Assembly (NCBI RefSeq): GCF_005771435.1
Contig: NZ_VANI01000012.1
Location: forward strand, 1 to 64,000
Length of the DNA: 64,000 nucleotides
Direction of reading: 5' to 3'
Source: Microbulbifer harenosus
Lineage (GTDB): Bacteria; Pseudomonadota; Gammaproteobacteria; Pseudomonadales; Cellvibrionaceae
In this document: in pieces, positions 34,547 through 41,592 of the stretch
Position numbering within the stretch: position 1 is the stretch's first letter
How the letters are laid out: each line of letters begins with the position of its first letter
Program-made: the position numbers and the translations under genes
Notes under the pieces: generated by a model
What the model was told of the DNA's origin: nothing
Databases searched by the model: none
What the model saw: the letters and a program-made list of their open reading frames with translations, nothing else

Positions 34547-35284
34547 TTAGAGGCGCTGCAAATTGGCCGGGTAGGCATCGTCCGGCACCGCAATAAAGCG
34601 CGCAAAGATTTCGTCGATGGCGCCGCAGGCGATTGCCGACAACATTACTTCCGCACCCGCCCCGGCCTGCTGGCAGCGCTGAAGCTGCTCACACAGCAAC
34701 TCACCGGTCAGCAGTTGCTGGAACTCCCGTGCCCGAGGTGCGTAACTCAGATGCCAGCGCTCGGGGGCCACGCCGCCGCGATCTTCGGCATAGGGACGGA
34801 ACAGCCCGTAGCTCCGCCCCTCGGCAATGCGCTGATCAAGCCAAACGTGGAAGGGACCGAAAACCCCCTCGTCCGCAACCTCCTCTGGCGTCAACTGCAC
34901 GTGGTAATCCTCCGCCACCGCGGCGGCGTCGATCACATCGAAGTCCGTACCCCAGTGATGACGCGATCCGCCGGGCAGCGCGGACCAGCGCAATATAGCG
35001 AATACGATCTCCTCTGGCGACATACAGGTCACGTCCAGCTCACGGCACGCGCTGTCGAGTAGCGGCCGCTGGCCACTGACTTTGGCATTCCAGATAGTGC
35101 GCTGGCGTTCGAAACTGCGAAACCCCGAAACCACTTTCGGATGGAAGCCCGCGTCGCGGGCGTCGCGCCGCAACTGGTCAAACGCGGTGAGCGCCTCCGG
35201 GTGCATCAGCTGCCCGGAGACCGGCTCAAGAATTACATGCGCATCACTGAGTCCGAACAGCATGTCACGCAGGAGACTGTGCAT
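34547..35284 (-). CDS. M15-family D-alanyl-D-alanine carboxypeptidase
   Basis: A 245-residue VanY-like peptidase. The zinc-ligand motif SRHHWGTDFDVID (His and Asp) near residue 107-119 and the final catalytic-site WHLSY near 178 are intact. VVSGFRSFERQ is also typical. No signal peptide is seen, so the protein is likely cytoplasmic or exported by an unusual route. Such enzymes trim the terminal D-Ala of peptidoglycan peptides. Confidence 0.85.
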   Translation of the reverse strand: MHSLLRDMLFGLSDAHVILEPVSGQLMHPEALTAFDQLRRDARDAGFHPKVVSGFRSFERQRTIWNAKVSGQRPLLDSACRELDVTCMSPEEIVFAILRWSALPGGSRHHWGTDFDVIDAAAVAEDYHVQLTPEEVADEGVFGPFHVWLDQRIAEGRSYGLFRPYAEDRGGVAPERWHLSYAPRAREFQQLLTGELLCEQLQRCQQAGAGAEVMLSAIACGAIDEIFARFIAVPDDAYPANLQRL

Positions 35285-35695
35285 GGTCGAAATACCTCTG
35301 GAAAATTTCCTTGGGAAAAGCTCACAGCAAAACCTGAGAAATAGGACTAGGCTTTTCTGCAGATGTGACTAAATAGCACAAATGTGCCAATCAAAGACCG
35401 CTGCGTCGATATACACCGCGGCCGCGCCACCCGGGCACTATAACGCTTCGGGCGCCCTGGCAGCACTGCCGCGCGGGCGCCGCGGGCTGACAAAGCAACA
35501 TTTTCTCCGGAGATGATCGCGGTTTGGCCTTTTATTTTTTTGTGCTATGTTGCACGCCTGTTGTGTTTGGCCCCGAAGAGGGTCAAACGGAAAAGGATTC
35601 AGGTTGTGTTCGCCGGCGGTATTTTCCGTCGAGCGGAAACGGGATGCGGTTGCGATTGGCAACCAGAGAGTCTCAACAGTTCAGGGAAGAAATTT
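35285..35695. promoter_or_regulatory. Divergent intergenic region with a possible promoter
   Basis: This 411-base gap between two divergent genes holds no gene I can support. On the plus strand TTGGCC (35524-35529) and TATGTT (35546-35551) at 16-base spacing form a weak sigma-70-like promoter before the TfoX C-domain gene. The remaining sequence shows only a short hairpin near 35648. Confidence 0.35.
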
Positions 35696-35980
35696 ATGCA
35701 CCCAAGTCAATCAGAGTTGTTGAAACTGAAAAACCTGGGACTTGCCTCTGTGAATATTCTCCACTCCATCGGTATACGTTCCCTGGAAGATCTGCACAGG
35801 GTAGGCCCGGTGGAAGCGTTCGCCAGCATCCGGCGTCGCGGCATCAACGTCTCCCGGGTGTTGCTCTACGCGCTACAGGGCGCACTGCTCGACATACACT
35901 GGAACGATCTCGACCCGGACCTCAAGGCCAACCTGGTGAGCGAAGCGGAACAGTTACTCTCGCGAAAAGACAGCGCCTGA
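35696..35980 (+). CDS. TfoX/Sxy C-terminal-domain protein
   Basis: The 94-residue product starts at ATG 35696 after AGGGA, not at the longer upstream frame. It consists of one TfoX C-terminal domain, a helix-hairpin-helix-like fold (SELLKLKNLGLASVNILHSIGIRSLEDLHRVG, then VEAFASIRRRG). The TfoX N-terminal domain of the competence regulator is missing, so it is a stand-alone module that may bind DNA or another protein. Such short forms are common in gammaproteobacteria and unassigned. It precedes htpX by 329 bases. Confidence 0.8.
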   Translation: MHPSQSELLKLKNLGLASVNILHSIGIRSLEDLHRVGPVEAFASIRRRGINVSRVLLYALQGALLDIHWNDLDPDLKANLVSEAEQLLSRKDSA

Positions 35981-36308
35981 CCCCAAAACCCTTTCATTCC
36001 GCTTACGGCGCACCCGCCGCCGCGCCACTTTTTATTTGCAACACCGGCAACGCCCGATTCATTTTTCGGGTGCCGTCAGGTGCCTGTAAAAAATGTCATG
36101 TACACGCGGTGGAAATCCTCGCGGGGCCCTTGCAATCAGCGCCGCCCGACCTTATTAAAATCCGGAATACAGGTGCCCCGGTCACGCGCGGATACCCGCT
36201 CGGACACGGCACTGGATTCCCAACCATTCGTTTTTTTACTCGGACTAAAATGGTTCCGGATTTCTCACCGACACCAACACTTACAACCACCTTTTCTGGA
36301 GAAGGCTG

Positions 36309-37196
36309 ATGCTGCGAATAGGGCTTTTCCTGCTGACCAACCTGGCCGTCATGCTGCTGGTCGGTATTATTTTCAACCTGCTGGGTATTCAGGGGATTCT
36401 CGATGCCAACGGCGTCAATCTGAACCTTCCGGGCCTGCTGTTGATGTGCGCGATTTTTGGTATTGGCGGCGCGTTGATTTCGCTGTTGATGTCGAAAACC
36501 ATCGCACGCATGTCCACCCGCACCCAGATTATCGAGCAACCGCAAACGGCGGATGAGCGCTGGCTGGTGGAGACGGTGCGCGAGCTGTCGCAGAAGGCCG
36601 GTATCGGCATGCCGGACGTGGGTATTTTCCCCATGCCCCAGGCCAACGCCTTTGCCACCGGCTGGAACCGCAACAATGCGCTGGTCGCGGTCAGCGCCGG
36701 GTTGCTGCAACGTTTCAATCGCGACGAAGCGCGCGCGGTGATCGGCCACGAAATTGGCCATGTGGCCAACGGGGATATGGTGACGCTGGCGCTGATTCAG
36801 GGCGTGGTAAATACCTTTGTGATGTTCTTCGCCCGCCTCGTGGGTTTCTTCGTCGATCGGGTACTGCTGCGCAATGAACAGGGGCTCGGCATCGGCTACT
36901 ACATCACGTCCATCGTCATGGACATGGTGTTCGGTGTATTTGCCATGGTCATCGTCGCCTGGTTCAGCCGCCGCCGCGAATACCGCGCGGATGCCGCCGG
37001 TGCCCACCTCGCCAGCCCCAACGCCATGATCGCCGCACTCGCGCGCATCAAGGCGGAATCGGAAGCAGGCCGCGAAGAGCCGCTGCCCGCCAACATGAAG
37101 GCATTCGGTATCTACGGCAACAGCATGGCTGCGCTGCTGGCCAGCCATCCGCCCCTTGAGGATCGGATTCTGGCGCTGCAAAATTCTGCCCGTTAA
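36309..37196 (+). CDS. htpX: Heat-shock membrane protease HtpX
   Basis: A 295-residue integral membrane zinc metalloprotease. Two N-terminal membrane segments (residues 4-24, 38-58) precede the active site VIGHEIGHVANGD near residue 140, and two more segments follow with the third zinc ligand region RRREYRADAAGAHL. HtpX degrades misfolded membrane proteins together with FtsH. GGAGAAGG precedes the ATG. Upstream (35981-36308) is a gene-free stretch with no feature I can identify. Confidence 0.97.
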   Translation: MLRIGLFLLTNLAVMLLVGIIFNLLGIQGILDANGVNLNLPGLLLMCAIFGIGGALISLLMSKTIARMSTRTQIIEQPQTADERWLVETVRELSQKAGIGMPDVGIFPMPQANAFATGWNRNNALVAVSAGLLQRFNRDEARAVIGHEIGHVANGDMVTLALIQGVVNTFVMFFARLVGFFVDRVLLRNEQGLGIGYYITSIVMDMVFGVFAMVIVAWFSRRREYRADAAGAHLASPNAMIAALARIKAESEAGREEPLPANMKAFGIYGNSMAALLASHPPLEDRILALQNSAR

Positions 37197-37267
37197 CGCT
37201 TTCGCGAGCGCAGCCGGTCCCAGTTTCAGACCGGCTGTCGAACGATAAACCGGATCAGAAATCACCC

Positions 37268-38344
37268 ATGGCTATGTCATTCCGCTCTGCTACCCGCAAG
37301 TTTTCCTCCCTCACGCTCCTGCTTGTGCTGCTTACGCCGGCGTTCTCAGCGCTGGCCGAATCGCGTACCCCCCAGTTCGCCACCGACGACGAAGTGAACA
37401 CCATGCAGGTATTCAACTTCGCCAGCCCGTCCGTGGTCTATGTGACCAACGAAACCCTGGTGCGGGACCGCTGGAGCCTGCGCCTGCACACTGTGCCCAA
37501 GGGCGCGGGGAGCGGCTTTATCTGGGATGACCAGGGGCATGTGGTGACCAATTACCATGTGATCGAAAAGGCGCGAAAAATTACTATCACCCTGCAGGAC
37601 CGCAGCGAGTGGCCCGCCGAACTGGTGGGGTCGGCCCCGGAAAAGGATCTGGCGGTGGTCAGGATCAGCGCACCACGGGAGTTACTGAAACCTCTGGTAC
37701 CGGGTAACTCAGCGGGGCTCGCGGTAGGCCGCAAGGTGCTCGCCATCGGCAATCCCTTTGGCCTCGACACCACCCTCACCACCGGCGTGGTCAGCGCACT
37801 GGGCCGCGAGATTGAGGCAGCCGGCAATCGCACCATCCGCAATGTGATCCAGACGGACGCGGCCATCAATCCCGGCAACTCCGGCGGCCCGCTACTGGAC
37901 AGCAGCGGGCGCCTGATCGGCGTAAATACCGCCATCTACAGCCCGAGTGGCGCCAGCGTCGGGATCGGCTTTGCTATCCCGGTGGACACGGTGAAAAAGA
38001 TCGTGCCGGAGCTGATTGCCCACGGCCGCCTGGTGCGCCCGATCCTCGGCATCGAATCCGCGCCCGATCAGTGGGCGAGCCAGTACGACTTCAAGGGCGT
38101 GGCGGTATTGCGCACCGCGCCGGGCCTGCCCGCGGAGCAAGCCGGGTTGCGCGGGGTTTACCGCGGCGATCGCGGCGGCTGGCAGCTGGGGGATGTGATC
38201 GTGGGTATTGACGGCCACCCCATCGGCAATTACGACGACCTGATGAATGTGCTGGAAAACCACCGCCCCGGCGACCGGGTGCGGGTCGATTATCTGCGCG
38301 ACGGCGAGGCGCTACAGACCTCGCTGGTGCTCGCCGCGCCGTGA
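37268..38344 (+). CDS. S1C serine protease with one PDZ domain
   Basis: A 358-residue exported DegP/DegQ relative. Signal peptide (about 1-30, ending FSALAES), trypsin-like domain with catalytic His (VVTNYHVIEKA), Asp (EKDLAVVRIS) and Ser (NPGNSGGPLLDSSG), then one C-terminal PDZ domain (LRGVYRGDRGGWQLGDVIVGIDG). DegS and DegQ types differ in PDZ number; with one PDZ and a cleavable-looking signal it could be a DegS-like sensor or a periplasmic protease. It lies 71 bases after htpX on the same strand, both membrane/periplasm quality control. Confidence 0.93.
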   Translation: MAMSFRSATRKFSSLTLLLVLLTPAFSALAESRTPQFATDDEVNTMQVFNFASPSVVYVTNETLVRDRWSLRLHTVPKGAGSGFIWDDQGHVVTNYHVIEKARKITITLQDRSEWPAELVGSAPEKDLAVVRISAPRELLKPLVPGNSAGLAVGRKVLAIGNPFGLDTTLTTGVVSALGREIEAAGNRTIRNVIQTDAAINPGNSGGPLLDSSGRLIGVNTAIYSPSGASVGIGFAIPVDTVKKIVPELIAHGRLVRPILGIESAPDQWASQYDFKGVAVLRTAPGLPAEQAGLRGVYRGDRGGWQLGDVIVGIDGHPIGNYDDLMNVLENHRPGDRVRVDYLRDGEALQTSLVLAAP

Positions 38345-38393
38345 TCCGATACACTCGCCCGCCCACTCGACGACAACATATAAAAGACAGCCG

Positions 38394-38738
38394 ATGCAAA
38401 AACACTTTCTCTGCCGCTACGAAGACATTAACGAAGGCGACGCCAAGGGCTTCTCCGTCGGCGACGCCAGTGCCGGCCTGGACAATGTATTTGCCGTGAA
38501 AAAGGACGGTGAAATCTTCGCCTACAAGAACATCTGCCCGCATCGGGGTATCAATCTGGAGTGGCAGCCAGATCAGTTTCTGGATTCAGAGAAGGCCTTG
38601 ATCCAGTGTGCATCCCACGGCGCGTTGTTTGAAATCAGCACCGGTGAGTGCATCGCCGGCCCCTGCGCCGGAGATGCGCTGACGCCAGTGCCGGTGGAAT
38701 ACGCCCAGGACGGGCTGTATGTGATTCTGGCGGACTGA
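38394..38738 (+). CDS. Rieske [2Fe-2S] domain protein
   Basis: A 114-residue protein that is little more than one Rieske domain: the ligand pairs are CPHRG (near residue 47) and CASHGALF (near residue 68). It starts MQKHFLCRYEDINEGDAKGFSV. It is of the ferredoxin type that feeds electrons to an oxygenase or other enzyme. No partner enzyme lies nearby. It lies 49 bases after the protease gene. Confidence 0.9.
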   Translation: MQKHFLCRYEDINEGDAKGFSVGDASAGLDNVFAVKKDGEIFAYKNICPHRGINLEWQPDQFLDSEKALIQCASHGALFEISTGECIAGPCAGDALTPVPVEYAQDGLYVILAD

Positions 38739-38785
38739 TCCGGCGGTTTCTGTTGGGCACAGCTTCGCTTTGCCCAACAATACGA

Positions 38786-39487
38786 TCAGGCGATGAACGG
38801 CAGGCGCTCGGCGAGGCGGATTTCACCCGCGGCCAACGCGGCCCGGTAAGCAATCACCTCCACACCGGCCTCGACCGCCTGCACCAGTGCCGCCGCATAC
38901 GCGGGGTCAATTTCCCCAGCCGCCTCCACCGTCTCAATGCCCGAGTGCTGCACACAGTAGAACAACACGGCGCGCACCCCGGCTTCCGCCAGTTTCTGCA
39001 GTTCACGCAGATGCTTGGCTCCCCGCACACTCACCGCATCAGGAAACATTCCGCGCGCGCCCTCCGCCAGGGTGACATTTTTCACTTCCACGTAGCAGTC
39101 GCCATCGCCGCGGCTCAGCAACAGGTCTATACGACTGTTCTCCTCCCCGTATTTCACTTCCCGGCGCAGGCTGTCGTAGCCCTGTAGTTCGCGGATCACA
39201 CCGCTATGTATCGCCTCCTCCACCAGCGCGTTGGCGCGCCCGGTGTTCACCCCGGCGAGCGCGCCCTCCGGCGTGGTGGTAATTTCGAGGGTGTGGCGGT
39301 ATTTGCGTTTGGCGTTGCCGGAATCGGAAAACCAGCACGGCGTGTTTTCCAGCCAGCAGTTCTTCATGGAGCCGGTATTCGGACAGTGAATGGTTATAAT
39401 TTCACCAGACGAAAGTTGGATGTCGGCGAGAAAACGTTTGTAGCGGCGCAGTAACAGCCCTTCGCCCAGAGCCGGATCAAATTTCAC
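38786..39487 (-). CDS. sfsA: Sugar fermentation stimulation protein A
   Basis: A 233-residue SfsA with GEGLLLRRYKRFLADIQ at the start, VNTGRANALVEEAI in the middle and FPDAVSVRGAKHLREL near the end. SfsA has an N-terminal OB-like domain and a PD-(D/E)xK nuclease-like domain (ENSRIDLLLS and CYVEVKNVT carry the acidic and Lys residues). Its role in maltose metabolism was named from overexpression in E. coli and is not settled. Start is GTG after AGGATAC. It faces dksA, as in other gammaproteobacteria. Confidence 0.93.
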   Translation of the reverse strand: MKFDPALGEGLLLRRYKRFLADIQLSSGEIITIHCPNTGSMKNCWLENTPCWFSDSGNAKRKYRHTLEITTTPEGALAGVNTGRANALVEEAIHSGVIRELQGYDSLRREVKYGEENSRIDLLLSRGDGDCYVEVKNVTLAEGARGMFPDAVSVRGAKHLRELQKLAEAGVRAVLFYCVQHSGIETVEAAGEIDPAYAAALVQAVEAGVEVIAYRAALAAGEIRLAERLPFIA

Positions 39488-39756
39488 GAAGTATCCTGTG
39501 AATGGTTAGGCGTGAGTATTTCTTGAAAGAGACTCACAAAAAGTCAGCGTTGGCCGGCACAAGCGCCAGCCTGATGAAAAAAGCGTCGTCAGAATACACC
39601 AATCGGTGCGACTCTGGCCGGAGGATCGTCGCCGCAGATCTGCTCGGGCAACATTTTGTGGCGCCGCCCACGGAGATTTGGTAGTTTCCTCGCCTTGGTC
39701 GCCGCGGCGGCCTGAGGATACAGCCTGCGGTCGCTTAGGCTTTGAGCCTGCAAGGC

Positions 39757-39784
39757 TTGAATTTGGTTGTAGTGCCCCTATAAA
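39757..39784 (+). promoter_or_regulatory. Sigma-70-like promoter for dksA
   Basis: TTGAAT (39757-39762) and TATAAA (39779-39784) at 16-base spacing, about 28 bases upstream of the dksA start. The remaining 39488-39756 between sfsA and dksA shows no gene. Confidence 0.5.
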
Positions 39785-39811
39785 ACAGGGCCCCGTATTA
39801 CGAGAGAGGCA

Positions 39812-40255
39812 ATGACTATGCCCAATACTGCTGCGAAATCCGATTCTCTGCACGGCTTCGAGCCCTATCAGGAAACAAAGGGCGAGGAGTACATGAATGA
39901 GAAGCAGCAGGAGCACTTCCGCAAGCTGCTGCTCGCCTGGAAGGCCGAACTCATGGCAGAGGTGGATCGCACCGTATCGCACATGAAGGACGAAGCTGCG
40001 AACTTCCCCGACCCGGCAGATCGCGCCAGCCAGGAAGAGGAATTCAGTCTGGAACTGCGCACCCGCGATCGCGAGCGCAAATTGATCAAAAAGATCGACG
40101 CCACCATTGAGCTGATCGATCAGGACGACTACGGCTTCTGCGAAGCCTGCGGCGTCGAAATCGGCATCCGCCGTCTGGAAGCGCGGCCCACCGCTACCCT
40201 GTGTGTGGACTGCAAAACCCTGGCGGAAATCAAAGAGAAGCAGATTTCGGGGTGA
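39812..40255 (+). CDS. dksA: RNA polymerase-binding regulator DksA
   Basis: A 147-residue DksA. The coiled-coil (about residues 30-110) carries the tip acidic pair in DPADRAS, and the C-terminal zinc finger reads CEACG then CVDC. DksA enters the RNA polymerase secondary channel and, with ppGpp, resets promoter activity in the stringent response. AGAGAGG precedes the ATG. Followed by gluQRS, as in many gammaproteobacteria. Confidence 0.97.
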   Translation: MTMPNTAAKSDSLHGFEPYQETKGEEYMNEKQQEHFRKLLLAWKAELMAEVDRTVSHMKDEAANFPDPADRASQEEEFSLELRTRDRERKLIKKIDATIELIDQDDYGFCEACGVEIGIRRLEARPTATLCVDCKTLAEIKEKQISG

Positions 40256-40299
40256 AGCCGTGCGCTGAGCGGGCATTGCTCGCTGCGCGAATTCACGCC

Positions 40300-40336
40300 C
40301 GGCCGTTCCGGGCGCGGTGAGTGCCCGGAACGGCCG
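40300..40336 (+). terminator. GC-rich hairpin after dksA
   Basis: A perfect 14-bp stem (CGGCCGTTCCGGGC / GCCCGGAACGGCCG) with a 9-nt loop lies 45 bases after dksA. No U-tract follows. Confidence 0.5.
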
Positions 40337-40430
40337 CAGTGGTCGGACCGGGCCAAGCGCCTGAGACGGAAACTCGCAACGAGCCCAGCTGGTGAACACC
40401 CGCGGCAACGTTTGCCCGACACCCTATCCC

Positions 40431-41303
40431 ATGACCTCCCCAAGCTACATCGGCCGCTTTGCGCCCTCTCCCACCGGCCCCCTGCACTTCGGCTCGCTGG
40501 TCTGTGCCGTCGGCAGCTATCTGGATGCCGTGGCCCACGGCGGCACCTGGCTGATCCGTATGGAAGACCTGGACCCACCGCGGGAAATGCCAGGCGCCGC
40601 TGAGCGGATACTGCACTCACTGGACACCCACGAGCTACACAGCCAGCGCCCAATCGAGTGGCAGAGCCGGCGCCACCATCTCTACCAAAACGCGCTGGAG
40701 CAGCTGCGCGAAAAAGGCTTGGTCTATCCCTGCGGATGCACCCGCGAGCAGATCCGCCGCTCCGGCGGCCATCGTCGCGCGACATGCCGGCAATACACGC
40801 CAGGCAGCGACGCACTCACCGCTCTGCGCTTCTGCTGCGAAGGCGAGGAAGAACGCTTCGACGATCTCTGGCACGGCGCCCAGATCCAGCACACGGTCGA
40901 AGACCCTATCCTGAAACGCAAAGATGGACTCTATGCCTACCAGTTGGCAGTGGTAGTGGACGATATCGCTCAGGGTGTGACCTGCGTAGTGCGCGGCGCC
41001 GATCTGCTGGACTGCACCGGGGTCCAGCGCCGCCTTTTTCGGGCCCTCGGGGCCGAGCCACCCGGCTTTGGCCACATGCCACTGGTGATGAATGAAAGCG
41101 GGCAGAAACTCAGCAAACAGAACCAAGCCGCCGCGCTGGACGACGCCCGTCCCGCCGAAAACCTGCTGCAGGCGCTGCGTTTTCTCGGCTTTCACCCGCC
41201 CGCAGAACTGATATTGGAACAACCCCGCCATATTCTCGCCTGGGCCGCGGCCCGCTGGCAGCGCCGGCAGATTGACCCCCGCAACCGCCTGCTGCATCAA
41301 TAG
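40431..41303 (+). CDS. gluQRS: Glutamyl-Q tRNA(Asp) synthetase
   Basis: This 290-residue paralogue of the glutamyl-tRNA synthetase catalytic domain glutamylates queuosine in tRNA(Asp). The first class I motif is GRFAPSPTGPLHFG and the KMSKS-like motif is the LSKQN seen in this family. A zinc-binding Cys set (CGCTR near residue 100, and CRQY) is present. No anticodon-binding domain, as expected. ATG at 40431 is chosen; 13 codons upstream are unlikely. Located between dksA and the cbr genes as in Pseudomonas. Confidence 0.93.
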   Translation: MTSPSYIGRFAPSPTGPLHFGSLVCAVGSYLDAVAHGGTWLIRMEDLDPPREMPGAAERILHSLDTHELHSQRPIEWQSRRHHLYQNALEQLREKGLVYPCGCTREQIRRSGGHRRATCRQYTPGSDALTALRFCCEGEEERFDDLWHGAQIQHTVEDPILKRKDGLYAYQLAVVVDDIAQGVTCVVRGADLLDCTGVQRRLFRALGAEPPGFGHMPLVMNESGQKLSKQNQAAALDDARPAENLLQALRFLGFHPPAELILEQPRHILAWAAARWQRRQIDPRNRLLHQ

Positions 41304-41415
41304 GCGCAAGTTTGCGCAATAGGCCACGGAGTGTTGAACTGCCCCCCAACGGCGCATTACCATTTTGCGCCATATTTTCTCTGCCTTACCGCAGGACGAC
41401 CCCAACAGGTCCTTA

Positions 41416-41592
41416 ATGAGCAACCGTACCCTGTTAATCCTGCTGGTACTGGTGGGCTATGTATTCAGCCCCACCGTATTCACCTGGATGATCAATCCCA
41501 CCGGCGCCTGGTATCGCCCGTTTATTCTGTGGTTCGTCCTGATCCTGCTGGCGATCTTCATTCAACGGAGGCGCCGCCCGGATGACCTTTGA
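41416..41592 (+). CDS. CbrX-like small membrane protein
   Basis: A 58-residue protein starting MSNRTLLILLVLVGYVFSPT with two hydrophobic segments (residues 4-24, 33-52) and a basic tail RRRRPDDL. The stop overlaps the start of the sensor kinase gene (41582), so translation of the two is probably coupled. In Pseudomonas the small membrane protein CbrX overlaps cbrA in the same position and controls its translation, so this is its likely counterpart, judged from position and size; sequence similarity is not established. Confidence 0.75.
   Translation: MSNRTLLILLVLVGYVFSPTVFTWMINPTGAWYRPFILWFVLILLAIFIQRRRRPDDL

Noticed and set aside
39506-40408. 300-codon antisense frame over dksA
   Set aside because: It overlaps dksA fully and reads as low-complexity shadow; DksA has all family motifs.
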